A stretch of 64,000 nucleotides of DNA from Rhizoctonia solani (taxonomy: Eukaryota; Basidiomycota; Agaricomycetes; Cantharellales; Ceratobasidiaceae): NCBI RefSeq assembly GCF_016906535.1, contig NC_057384.1, positions 1,054,001 through 1,118,000 of the forward strand, given 5' to 3'. Positions 46,632-57,877 of the stretch are shown piece by piece (positions within the stretch are counted from its first letter, which is position 1; each line of letters opens with the position of its first letter). The translations under genes were made by a program, and so were the position numbers. The notes beneath the pieces are model-generated. The model searched no databases and was not told the DNA's origin. It saw only the letters and a list, made by a program, of their open reading frames with translations.

Positions 46632-47169
46632 GCACATCTGTCTTATTTTGGACAGCATATATCGCTCAACTAATTTTACTTGTATACGAATTGAATGATT
46701 TGGCAGTGATTTCAGGGAACAGATGAATGTCTGGGAGATGTGTACGTATTTCATAAACGGAATCAAAAAAGTGCCGTGCCGTTTTCAGCGATTGAGGCAT
46801 GGTTGACTCACTACTTCAATAATCAAGAATGACACGGACGTGTCTTTCCCATGTATTAATAACTCTCTACTCAGTTGGTTATCTCTACGAGGGAGTATCT
46901 CGGTGAAAATATGGGATTTATGTGTAAATGGGGTAATTAGAACGCCCAAGATACACTAGCACTGGATTAGTAATCACCTATCAGCGCCCAACGGTGTTTC
47001 CCCAGACCCCTGCGACCACACCCTGGTTTGCAAGGTTTTAGACTCTTTCCGATCGGGCCCCTGAATCGTGATTGCTCTTATCGGACATAGTATATTAATC
47101 ATCCTATACAAAGAGAACGCGTACGTATTGTTGCTCTAAACCGATATAGATACCACATATAAAGCAAGG
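46632..47169. other. intergenic
   Basis: 538 bp downstream of the transporter and upstream of RidA. Nothing recognised beyond probable UTR and promoter sequence. Confidence 0.5.
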
Positions 47170-48007
47170 ATGGCAACCCACGCAACGACGAAAACCATTG
47201 TCTATACGGAGGATGCCGTACCACCGCTACCTGTGTTCTGTAAGTCTTGGTTTAAGCAGTTGCTATCGGGCTCCCGAGGCCGCAGTCCGTGCGATCGTTG
47301 CCCTGAGAAGGCAGCTCACAAATAAGCTTACTTACTCGCGTTGTGATCCGAAACAGCTCAGGCAACTGTAGCGAATGGAATCGTGTATTGCAGTGGGAGT
47401 ATTGGTTGCGATCATCAACTAAACGTGGTTCCAGGAGGGGTGTCCCCTCAAACTGTGAGTTGGCATTTACAAGCATGTGCCCACGGAGTCATAGTCTACC
47501 CTGGAAGTTCGCGTGAAACTCACTTGGGGTACCCTGCTTTTGACAGACCTGTGCACTAGAGAACCTTTCAAAGGTTTTGGCTGCGGCTGGTTCGGGGCTA
47601 GAACACATCCTCAAGGTTAATGTGTATCTCGCGAATATGCCGCGCGACTTTGCAACCATGAACGAGGCGTACATCAAGGTGGGCATTATTAAATTCTGTA
47701 TATTTTAGCCTATTGCCGAATAGCACAACAATAATCCCCCGATGCTTATCAACGCACGTTTTTATCATGCTACCCGCGCCACCCTGTATCCACTATGGAT
47801 CCACGGACATTCCCGGCGCATTTTCTCTTGTACATCTGTCGGGCACGTTAACCTTGCCTGTGATCACCTTATTGATCGCCTCTATTGCCTTGCCAGTTCT
47901 TTCCCGGTCCGCCCCCTGCTAGGACATGTGTAGGGGTTGCTGCACTTCCGATGGGCGCTGATGTCGAGATCGAGTGTACTGCTATTCTTCCTGGCTCCAG
48001 CCACTAA
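47170..48007 (+). CDS. RidA/YjgF/UK114 family imine deaminase
   Basis: Four exons: 47170-47239, 47357-47454, 47547-47678 and 47897-48007. The protein starts MATHATTKTIVYTEDAVPPL and has FSQATVANGIVYCSGSIG, VVPGGVSPQT, ALENLSKVLAAAGSGLEHIL, KVNVYLANMPRDFATMNEAY and the signature PARTCVGVAALPMGADVEIE, with the substrate-binding Arg and the final Glu. It ends CTAILPGSSH, about 136 residues, the normal size. RidA hydrolyses reactive enamines/imines such as 2-aminoacrylate made by PLP enzymes. The last intron, 218 nt, is longer than its neighbours. The frame is intact. Confidence 0.88.
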
Positions 48008-48150
48008 CTTTCGGGCATGAGGGGACACCGACGGTACCGAAGTAATTTGAAATAAGTCGGATGGATAACATCGAATAAACATATGCCACCATACAAATAC
48101 ATGATCTAAAAATACAACTGCTGAGGTGTACATGCAAAACAGATAAAATA

Positions 48151-49212
48151 TCACAAACTACCGTTTACTGAGACAGTAGATAGATTGTTGTTACCTGATA
48201 GCTCGGGAACCAGCACTATCGAAAGTGTACAGAGGAGTATGATGGTGGGTAGGATGGCGGCTGGTTTATGGCACAATGCAAAAACCTTGTCTCCAATGTA
48301 GTCCACGATACCGGCCAATGTGATCCCGATACCCAACGTGAGCCCTGCCCAGACCTTGAGTGTTGTCATGAGGAGCCATTCGACCGAACACTTGGTCCGA
48401 GTAAACAAGAGCATGAATCCATATGTGGCAAGAACGACAGGAAAGATAGAGGCAACTACCATGCCGCATGTTATGAGCAGTATTGTCCACAGGGCCAAGA
48501 ACAAGAACGCCATAAGCCCCAGACCACAAATGATAAGCCCATACTGCAACGAGGAGGTTAATTCCTCAACGAATTCTGCTGGACTCTGGATAACCTCGAC
48601 CGGTTGATAGAACGAACCAACCGGCTTTGTCGCCTCCGATATCTCTGATCCTGATTTGAATTCTAGGCCTGATTCCACGAAGTAATCAAGTTGAGGGATC
48701 CATTGATTAGGAAGTCTAGGTGTTTCGTCCCACTGGTCCGACCAGTACTCCGAGCTCGTCTCCCACGAATCACAGAGCGAGATAGGCTCAGGGGGTGTAG
48801 AAGTGCCACTTTCCGTGGGTGTATCCTCGGTTATGTCGGAAGGAGTGTCGACCGCAGGTGGAGCCAGGGTATCGGTCGCATATACAATAACCTCATCGTG
48901 GAATTCGGTCCAATCAAAGTACGAATCGGTCTGATACTCCGGAAAGTGAGCAGTAGGGGGTTTGAGAATCCCTTGGAGAGGCCTATGGTCTCTTGTTTGG
49001 CGACGCTTGAACAAGGCTCCAATCTTTCGTTCGGACTCGACTTGCCTCAGTCTATCTTTCAAGTAATCGAGGGTCGAGTGGACTTTCCGGCGGGCGGCGG
49101 GAAAGGGCGAGTTCTTGGGCTTGGTTGGCTCTCTCCAAGTGACTTGCTTCCGCGAAGAGCTTGAACTAGAAGTTATAAAACTCCCCGACAAGCGACTCGA
49201 GCTCTGTGACAT
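48151..49212 (-). CDS. uncharacterised intronless membrane protein, 353 aa
   Basis: A single exon, rare in this window, starting MSQSSSRLSGSFITSSSSSS. Residues 1-215 are hydrophilic and probably disordered, with Ser-, Pro-, Glu- and Thr-rich stretches (TPSDITEDTPTESGTSTPPE) and repeated aromatic-acidic patches (DSWETSSEYWSDQW). From about 225 come four to five hydrophobic segments: YGLIICGLGLMAFLFLALWT, ILLITCGMVVASIFPVVLAT, LKVWAGLTLGIGITLAGIVD and PAAILPTIILLCTLSIVLVP. It ends NNNLSTVSVNGSL. I do not recognise the family. A long disordered cytosolic arm with a C-terminal helical bundle would suit an ER or lipid-droplet protein, but that is a guess. Confidence 0.7.
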   Translation of the reverse strand: MSQSSSRLSGSFITSSSSSSRKQVTWREPTKPKNSPFPAARRKVHSTLDYLKDRLRQVESERKIGALFKRRQTRDHRPLQGILKPPTAHFPEYQTDSYFDWTEFHDEVIVYATDTLAPPAVDTPSDITEDTPTESGTSTPPEPISLCDSWETSSEYWSDQWDETPRLPNQWIPQLDYFVESGLEFKSGSEISEATKPVGSFYQPVEVIQSPAEFVEELTSSLQYGLIICGLGLMAFLFLALWTILLITCGMVVASIFPVVLATYGFMLLFTRTKCSVEWLLMTTLKVWAGLTLGIGITLAGIVDYIGDKVFALCHKPAAILPTIILLCTLSIVLVPELSGNNNLSTVSVNGSL

Positions 49213-49804
49213 GGACTCAGGGAGCGACCTCCTGAGTCTGTGAGCGAAGAGCGTTGAATCAGCATTCGAGCACTTACCTCATACGAGATTCGAGATTTAC
49301 GTAAGAGCTTCTCATTGCAACTGATATTGAACTTGTTGCGAAACGTCTATGCGGCGAAGTTGTGGTGGGTGTGGAAAGCACTTCAAGACAGTAATATTAC
49401 CTGATCTGGAGGGTCTGGATAAGCGCCAAGTAAACATCACGTGATATTTAATTATGTACCCCACGTGAACACGGCTGGTAAATCAGGTGATCCAACTTAT
49501 TATCGATCTTGCTGGTTCATAGAAATTAAATCTCTATGTCTGTATGACCCACGTTTGCTATAATATGCTCTCATTGGACAGAAGCGTAGCTATGGCTGGG
49601 GTGCAGGATTCTAGTATTTCGACCATGTGGATCTTTGCCAAACTTGTACCTTCGCTTGCTCGCCTAGATTCGACAATTTTTAGACAGACTTCTAATAATA
49701 AGCTCGCCTCGCCTTTTCAATAACGTATCAATCGAGCTATAAACCGTCAACATCTTCGAGAAAAGCTTCTCCAGCAACTTTCACTACACACTCAACTCCT
49801 ACCG
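49213..49804. other. divergent intergenic region
   Basis: 592 bp between the start codons of the membrane protein (minus) and the phytase-like gene (plus). It contains CACGTGA/CACGTGAA near 49,438 and 49,462, E-box-like sites. No gene seen. Confidence 0.4.
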
Positions 49805-51985
49805 ATGTACTCTGTCGGTTTAGCCCTTCCTGTATTTATTGGAAGCACTCTGGCAGCAACTACCGATCCTTCGCTCTGGACGACTGCCACACTTGGAGGT
49901 CAAACATTCGTGAATCAAGGTTTGGTTGGGTTCGGCTATATTCCGGCTTCGGCCCGCGATAGCTATGGAGAAACTTTAGGTTAGTCTATGCATTCAAGTT
50001 CATCATGAATGAGCATTGATTGTACTACAATCAAGGTGGTCTGGGAAGTGCTATAGCACTCCAAAAGGGAACGTTCAAGGCGGGCTCAAATGGGACATTT
50101 ACTGGTCGGCTGATAGCTCAACCGGATCGTGGTTATAATGTGTGAGTGATGAACCGTTACTTCAAATGTAGGGAAATAACCAACGATTTGTATTGACTAT
50201 TCCCTGAACCTTAGAGAGACTACCATTGATTGGCAGGCGCGCCAGCACAGCTTCGACTTTGTTTTCTCGCCTTATTATAGCAAAAACAAGCTGGACTTCG
50301 ATACTGCTGCCAAGACATTCAGTATCCAGTACAAAAGTACTTTGCTATACTCAAAAGGTTCGATATACGGAGCATTCGCACTATCAAGCCTGACTGACGA
50401 TCGCCTTATGTTAGCACCTGGTTTCCCAACTTCGGGTCTAGATGCGATCTCCAGCATACCCAATACGTCTACATACCCAGTGCTACCCGCTCCGGGTTCG
50501 AGCAGCTCCAAAATTTCCGTCGATGCTGAGGGTCTAGTTCTAAACGCGGATGGAAGGTGAGAATATTGCGATTCCGCCTACTTGATTTCGCTAGGCTAGT
50601 TTCCTTTCGCTTATGCCATGCTTACCCTCTGCTTACAATAGCTTTTGGACCTCGGACGAGTATGGCCCCTACATCTATCGATTTGGTGCAAACGGCACTC
50701 TCTTGCAAGCCATACAACCTCCGACAGCCATCCTACCGACAATTGGCGGCAAGCTCAACTTTACGAGCAGCATCTCGCCAGAATTCGGGAGAGACGCAAA
50801 TCAAGGTTCGAACTTGTGTGCTTTATTTAGTACTAGTTTGATAACCCAAGCCTCCAATTCGTGTCGTCAAATTCTCCAAACCTGTCATGTCCGATGCACG
50901 ATCACTTCCCTTATCACCCGCTCGTGAAAACTTTCCACGAAAACTGCAATAGGGTTTGAAGGCCTTACAGCTTCTAGTGATGGTAGGACGTTATTTGCTC
51001 TCCTGCAGTCGGCGACCATCCAAGACGGCGGTGGAGACAAGGAAACAAACCGTTATACACGGCTTTTCGCCTGGGACATTTTAGCTCAAGGGAGCTCTCC
51101 TGTAATTGGTATGAGTTCTATATACTCCGCCGGTGCCTCGAAGGCTAGTATGTTAATGGAACTGGTGCCTCTTGGGGAACAGGAGAATGGGTGGTACCTC
51201 TACCTCAGAGCAAGAAGGGAAAGACATACGCACAGAGTGAAATACACGCTCTCAGCTCGACCCAATTCCTTATTCTCAGTCGAGATGGACACGGGCATGG
51301 AGACGACGGCATGGAAGCGAAGTCGGATTACAAGTACGCCCTGCTGCTACTTCCACCTGGGCCTTCACGAAGCTCCGGCTGATAATCCTGTCTTCCCTTA
51401 GGCAGGCAGACTTGTTCGATATATCCAACGCTACGGATATCCACGGTACCAAATTCGATGGAACAACTCCAGTAGCACCTAAAGGAAAACTCGACAAAAA
51501 CGTAGTTCCCGCTACTTACGTCCCGTTTGTCAATTATCTCGATTCTAAACAGCTTGGTCGATTTGGGCTACATAACGGTACGTACAAACTTCATTCCTCT
51601 GTGACAGCTAACGTATACTCCCACTCATACCTCGGGTTTCCACGTCGAATACTACTCGGGCCTTTAGATGAGCCTACGGATCGTACACTGATCGATGCAA
51701 AATGGGAAAGCTTTGCGCTCGCGCCAGTTTTGGATAGCACCACCCCAGACGATTATTTCTTAGTCACGATGGTATGTTGCATGGGTTCCGCTTAGAGATC
51801 GCGATGGATGACACAGTCGCTTCGTATCACAGGCCGACAATGACTTCATCACGATCAATGGAACTGCACTTGGCAAACCATACAGCGCATCGTATGGACA
51901 AGACGTCGACACTCAAATTTTAGTCTGGAGAGTGACGTTACCGAGCATCCCGCGCGGGAGTGTTGCAGCCAGCCTCGGCATCTGA
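49805..51985 (+). CDS. secreted esterase-like phytase domain protein
   Basis: Start MYSVGLALPVFIGSTLAATT, a signal peptide. The mature part contains LGGLGSAIALQKGTFKAGS, TIDWQARQHSFDFVFSPYYS, DRLMLAPGFPTSGLDAI, ISVDAEGLVLNADGSFWTSD, EYGPYIYRF, FEGLTASSDGRTLFALLQS, QSEIHALSSTQFLILSRDG and WESFALAPVLDSTTPDDYFL, ending SVAASLGI at 51985. The blades DAEGLVL...SDEYGPYIYRF and FEGL are the hallmark of the esterase-like phytase family (PF13449), a six-bladed propeller. The enzymatic activity of fungal members is poorly established. About nine exons, including joins at about 50,557/50,640 and 51,110/51,171. Frame intact where checked. Confidence 0.8.
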
Positions 51986-54510
51986 GGCCGATTGTACCCC
52001 GGCCAAAAGTTGGTCCCCAAAAAGCACAGAAGGTTCAACGCGTTGCATGATTCACGAAGGAAGTTTGTAATTTGTGGGGATAAGATATTCCGAAGTGTCT
52101 TCACGCTGCCACTGGCCATCGCATGTTGTGATAGATTGAATACAGATAATATATACGCGAGCCACCCCCGCTCTATCTCGTTACCAGTTAAGTATACTGA
52201 CCGGACAACCGTGTTCACGGTATAGCTGAGATGCCAGCTCTCCGTGATATCTGACCCGCATGGTGTTGACAACATATATACTTCCGTGACTTGGACAGAC
52301 CTCAAAGATTGTTAATGTCAGTGATTAAGGCGGTTGGACTTTGTTCATTAGTGTACTTCAACGCTGAAAGCTAGATACACATACACGGGGCCGCGAACTT
52401 GGAACCATACGAGCACCGAGGGAATTAAAGAGACTGGTTGGAAGCAAGAGTAGATGAGTATTTCGGCTATGGATGATTCCCGTCTACCGCGCGGATCGCT
52501 AATGTACCTGACACAACCTCAACAGGTGACATATGCCTAGGCCACCCGAGCAGCACCTACGCAAAGGGTGGGGCTGAAATCAACGACCGGAAAAAAACAC
52601 GCAAGAATAACGTCTGTTCTCTCGCCAATATCCCTCTTCCAAGTCGAGAATAAATGTCGAAACAGAACTGAATCATCTGGTCCAGACTATAACACTACCA
52701 CACCCTTTGCGTTTGTCCTCATGATGCTACGGTGAATTTTCAAGTTCATCATACTCCACTGGAGAGCTGATGCCCCACTCGGCTAAAGCGCATATAGTTG
52801 TTTTGAAATGTGTGCAATCATGTTGGCTTCGGTGCATTACGCTAAGAGTCCCAATCAAGTATTTTAGGAAACTCGCCCGAGCGAGAAATTACGTTACACT
52901 ATATCTCAAGCCACTTTGTAATCATGTAAGCTTGCAATTGATGCACACTAAGCCTGGGTATCCAAAGTCGGTCGCAAGGCATCATTCTCTCATAAGTTAC
53001 GAAGGGCTATCGCGTACCCACACCGTAGGTCGTTCCTCCAATTCGGGAGTCTTCCTGATGTAATATATAGTGTCTAAAGGGTGCAATGGGAGGTTTTATA
53101 TCACGGAGTAAATCTATCAAGGATATTAACGACGAGTTTAAAAGATAACAACTAGGCCGAGTCAAGTATTCGATAAGCCTTGCGCGGTAAGTTTTGATAT
53201 TCATCAATGACAACGACCTTCTGCACCAATATGAGGATTCGACATTTGCAAAGAAGATTGCTCTCGAATCCTCAATCATGTCTCCATCGTGGTTGAAAGC
53301 ATGGGAATCCACGGTAGTGTTTGCGACACGAGATTCAACGGGACCAGCATGCTCCAGAACCTGGCTTGCGTAAGAAAGTAGATAGACTCGGAGATTGATG
53401 AACATTATGCTGTGCTATAACTCATCTGCGCTTGCGCCGGAAATTTCACGTTTTATGGAATCCAGACCAACCCGAAAACGCGAAACAAAAGTCCGAGCAA
53501 GTCTATTCTTCTCAATGCAATGCTGAGCGTGGAGTTCTCAAGGTACCAAGCACATCACGGATTATCAAGCGCGGCATTTCAGCTCGGGTTGAGTCTCCAG
53601 AGACAAAGTAGCGAGCCTTTACTAAATTGACATTCGGTGATGGACGAGAGTGATGGGCATCTGTGCATGAGCCATGCTACTATGGAAAGGCACTCGGCTT
53701 GGCAAGGTCTCGTACGGCAACATCCGCCCAAGCTAGACGCCGAGGCGGTCGGATCGCTTATGTGATCCACCCTTTTGATAGTTACCCCAGCCAAAGTCAT
53801 TACGCTAGGAATCTAGGTTGATTACACTCTTATATCGTGGATCGGGCTCTTAGACTCGCAGGGAGATCTGCCTCCTCGTGCCAGCCGTTCGGTAAGGGTG
53901 AAAACGGGCCTACACCCCGACCGCATAATTGGAACCCTGATAAAGATGTCAAACCTTACTTCATCGGGAGGTTCCTAGCTCAACGGCCATGCACGCTGAG
54001 CGTCATATACATCAAACCGCAATTTCAGCTACTTTACGTTTGTATTTCATTATAGCATTAGCCACTTCACGGCCGCATGTGGTGCCATGTTATACAATCC
54101 CATCAGAATCATTTTTTCAGATCTCCCTCGGACACCCACTCTATTTTCCAGACCCAAAAAAATGTGTATGGGGGCGTACGGGTATAGCCAAAAGATCGAG
54201 CCCCCAGTAACCGACCGCTGAATCGGCGTCTTCGGTTCGCCGTCCCTGAAACCCCACATGGACATACAGGCTACGAGGTTGAATAGGGACGAGCTCAATA
54301 GGCTTGAATTTGGTAAATTGAATTTGAAGAGCCTAGTTTAAACTTGCCATAGCGATATGTCCTTACGTTATCTTTTATTGCTCTCACGTTCCTATTCCCT
54401 CGTGGTCTCTGGCGAATGGGCTGAAGTCACATGGAAACAGATGATTGATGGTAAAATACATGGGGTACTAGCAAGAACTGTACATGCTTGGAATATCTGT
54501 AAACCGCCCC
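51986..54510. other. 2.5 kb intergenic region, no supported gene
   Basis: Short ORFs on both strands overlap without a clear winner. The longest, 53007-53405 minus (132 codons), has no motif and no obvious splice partners. Part may be 3' UTR of the phytase-like gene, and the right end is the 3' flank of the WOPR gene. Confidence 0.45.
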
Positions 54511-54539
54511 ATGCTTCACCGTTCACTTTGGTGAAGCAT
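54511..54539. repeat. inverted repeat, 10-bp arms, 9-nt loop
   Basis: ATGCTTCACC, 9 nt, then GGTGAAGCAT. It lies about 80-110 nt beyond the WOPR stop codon, in what should be its 3' UTR, so it could form an mRNA hairpin. Confidence 0.7.
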
Positions 54540-54617
54540 TGGTCCGGTCGCGAAACACAAAAAGTATACATATTAAAGAAATTGTCCAAGAATCGCGTGT
54601 TGCTCGCGTGTAGTCAG

Positions 54618-55973
54618 TCAGAGTTGAATTCGGAAAGCCGAGACAGCACGTTGATCTATAGAGGAACGGTTGCCGTAGGCATTATGCGACGGTTGGCTGC
54701 TGTAGGGCGTCGAGGTGTTGATCTGTTCAGCATCATCCCTCCAGGAGGCTAATGCACTGGGAGGAGGGAGTACGCGATTACCTGTAGGGTATGATTGAGG
54801 TGCATGCGCAGGAACACCCTGAGAGAAATAGCCAGCGTATGGAGTCGACTGTGGTTGGTGGAGGGGGGATGGCAATGGGGGAGTACTCGAGACCAAAGAT
54901 AGCGTCGACGATGCTGACCATGGACTAGTCGTTGGGTCGCTTCCCTTGCCCAAGTACGAGCCACTGTTGCGATACTGGGTAAAGGATGATATGGGAGAGG
55001 GGGTCAACGGGGACACGCCGCAGTCGGACGACACCGAGCTTCGTTGGTCCAGATCCGGACTCAACCTAGATTCGCTATCCAGATCTTGCGATGGGGGCCG
55101 TCTGTCGGATTTCCTTGTCAGCCCTTTGCCGGTGACGTATACGTTCAGTGGCACGATTATTTGCGATAGTAGTGGATCCTGGTCGACAGTCGGGAGGCCG
55201 TGGTAGTCATTGCCAGTGAAGTATGCCTAAAAACACTGTTAGGCGTCTGATAACCGGTGTCGAAGAATGGTACTCACAGTCAAGTGCCATTTGCGAGCAG
55301 TAGTTGTACCAGGAAGGGTGACCCAAGCCGAATAAGTCTAGAAACACGCGATCAATACCATGTGGTCCAATGGAAACCCGGGAGACATACCTGTTTTGTA
55401 AGGCCATCTGGTTTGGCAGGGCGATCCTGTCGCCTGAAAGGCTGGGGAGCCTTGCTACGCTCGCGAGAATCGGATGGCTTGCGGGCACTGGTAGGAAATG
55501 AGCTTCGGTACCGACTGGGTTAATTGAATGCTCACCGTCTCGCTGCCTTGGCTTCCTTTTCTTCAGGAGTCATCATGACATTCTCGGTGTAGAACAAGAA
55601 GGGTTCGCGCATCCGGGACTGGCTCCTATTATTATCTGGTCAGCTCAGTCACGTTATAGATTGCACAGGGCTCACCATTTCCGCCCGTCCGTCCATCTCT
55701 CGAGACCTCCTTTGTAATCTGCTTCCTCCCAACAGAAGACCTCTCCGGAGCGAAGCAAATCACGATCGGCCGCACTGAGACGGTGTGTGATCATGGGCAA
55801 GAGGCCACGTCTCACTGCCTCAAAAACAACATGGGCATCGTGAGCGGTGCGGATGTCTAAAATTGAATTAGAACAAAAGTACAGGTTGGGGAGTGTATGC
55901 ACCCACGAAGGTTGGGATGCGTTGCACGAGATCGAGGGATGACAGGGGTCAGTGCTGAAACTGGCCGCGACAT
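54618..55973 (-). CDS. Gti1/Pac2 (WOPR) family transcription regulator
   Basis: Start MSRPVSALTPVIPRSRATHP at 55973, then a 46-50 nt intron into DIRTAHDAHVVFEAVRRGLL. The WOPRa half continues RLSAADRDLLRSGEVFCWEE and GLERWTDGRKWSQSRMREPF, followed by LFYTENVMMTPEEKEAKAAR. The WOPRb half is GLTKQVYSAWVTLPGTTT, WHLTAYFTGNDYHGLPTVDQ and PLLSQIIVPLNVYVTGKG. The tail is Ser/Pro-rich and disordered, ending SAFRIQL at 54618. The RTA-DA-..FEA-..GLLP and S-G-VF-..E..-..RWTDG-..WS-SR patterns are diagnostic. WOPR proteins (Wor1, Ryp1, Gti1, Pac2) bind DNA and control morphology, conidiation, nutrient response and virulence in fungi. The target set here cannot be read from sequence. Confidence 0.85.
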
Positions 55974-57877
55974 GGTAACGGTAATTGAAGAGGGGGCGGC
56001 AGTGACGGGGAGTGGTGTAGGGATGATGATTGCTTGCGAACTCGAGTCTTTATACAAGCAGTAATAGGACAAATCTGCGACGCCACCGCTCATGAGGCTC
56101 AAATATCGAGTAAATCTTGAATTGACGAGAAGCGCGGATAAAGTCAACCACCTCTGATTCAACTCAGAACCAGAAGACTGTATTTTTGAGTTTCAGTTGT
56201 TGTGGCTGTTGATGCTGTGGACGATCAGGCAGGGGGCTATATCGGGCCCCCCGGACATCAGCGGACCTCAGGTACAGCTCCTAGACGTACAGGGATCAAG
56301 TCAAAGGGGATACTAACTTATGCTGTTTATGGGGGACCTGAACACATAGGGTCCAATCATCTCGAAGCGCCCATAACCCATCTCGTAGCCTACGATAGCA
56401 TTAGAGGTTGCCAAACCCCGGGGTCGGTCTCGCCATCCCAGTCTTTTGGAAACACCCTTTTTTTCACCTGAATCTTCCTGAATAGTGATTCCAGGAGACA
56501 ACCACCATGAGCGTCTGACAAAGGCCGCTTTCGTCAATTTTAAGATCTACAAGACGATAAGCCACTATTTCAAACTCCGGAAGAAACATTCTCGCATACT
56601 AGCTATGTCTGATTTCGACACAACCCCGATCAGACATTCGCTCGAATGACCCCACACGCGCATTTTAGGGACAATGCATGTGAGGTTGACAGGCAATGGT
56701 AGTTGTCTGGATCATCAGGATGCAACGGTTAGTTCCGTTCGAGGTTACATGCAATAGAGTGCATTACCGATGACGAGCACCACTAGATTTGAGCTCAGCC
56801 ACAGAAGGAGCATTCACTTTGCGATAGGATATACCATGCGAGCACTGTAGCCGATCTTGAGCCTCGCCACTCGGCCAACTCCATGATGGTGATGGCATGT
56901 CTCATTTACCTTCCGGCCCCACGCTCTCAGACATCAGACCTCACGAAGGATATGTTTTGGAGATATTTCCCACGGATTAGCGTAATTTAGTATCGTGCTT
57001 ACAATACATTATACCTTGGATAGTATGTGGAGTGTGTAAATCTGGCCAAAATGAATTCGAGGTGAAAACGTCACATTAAAATGCAGCCGAAGAAGGCCCG
57101 GGATGTTCCAGAACGGACGGTATCATGAAATAATATAGTTCCGTCTCTAGTGGATCTTCACAGGGGCACAAAAGAAATATAGGATTAGCCCTTGTTGCAT
57201 AACATTCAAAGATGAGCCATTTCTATCGTGTACCCCTTGAACATTCTTCAACCGGTGTTTGCCTTAAGCTTGGGCCCTGCATAGCTACAGATTTGAATAG
57301 ATCGTAAAAAGGTTGATCATCAATTTATTATACACATTGACTTGATCATAGTTGGAAACTTCGACTGAGGACCACAGCTTTTGCTCACTTCAGCATTAAT
57401 GCCTCACAGAGCTATACAATACCTTTATTTTTCATCAAAGAGAGATCCATCGGAGAATAAGCATCAGGTTTGTATGCGTGTATCCTTGACACATCCTATT
57501 CGATCGATATTAACTTGGTCACTTGTGACTCGATAGCCGTATAGACCAAATAGTCCTATCGGTAGATGGCTGGGATCCCGCCGGTAGTCGAGTATAGAAT
57601 AAGTGTTGTGGGTATGTCCTATTTTGCCAACTGCCTCTTATGGCGGTAATTAGGTCAAGAGTAGAACCATCTGGTACATTCCCTCTAATCAAATAGTTAC
57701 TACCTGAAACTTGTCTTCGTTTCTTCAGAAAAATAAAGTCCCAGGACAAGATCGACCAGAATGTCTGGTAGCGTAAACGATTCAATTCTGCGACGAGCTA
57801 CATTTCGGATTTTGTCGTATAAGTCATAAACATTCAACAGGCATGAGTTACATCAATCGAGTGCCCGTTGAATCAAT
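55974..57877. other. 1.9 kb intergenic region, nothing recognised
   Basis: Upstream region of the WOPR gene and 3' flank of the mannosidase. Long promoters are usual for WOPR regulators. Only short ORFs are present (for example 57519-57785 minus), without known motifs. Confidence 0.45.

Noticed and set aside
53007..53405. 132-codon minus ORF
   Set aside because: No recognisable motif, no conserved splice context; left as intergenic.
54357..54752. 131-codon plus ORF
   Set aside because: Overlaps the well-supported WOPR C-terminal exon on the other strand; no motif.
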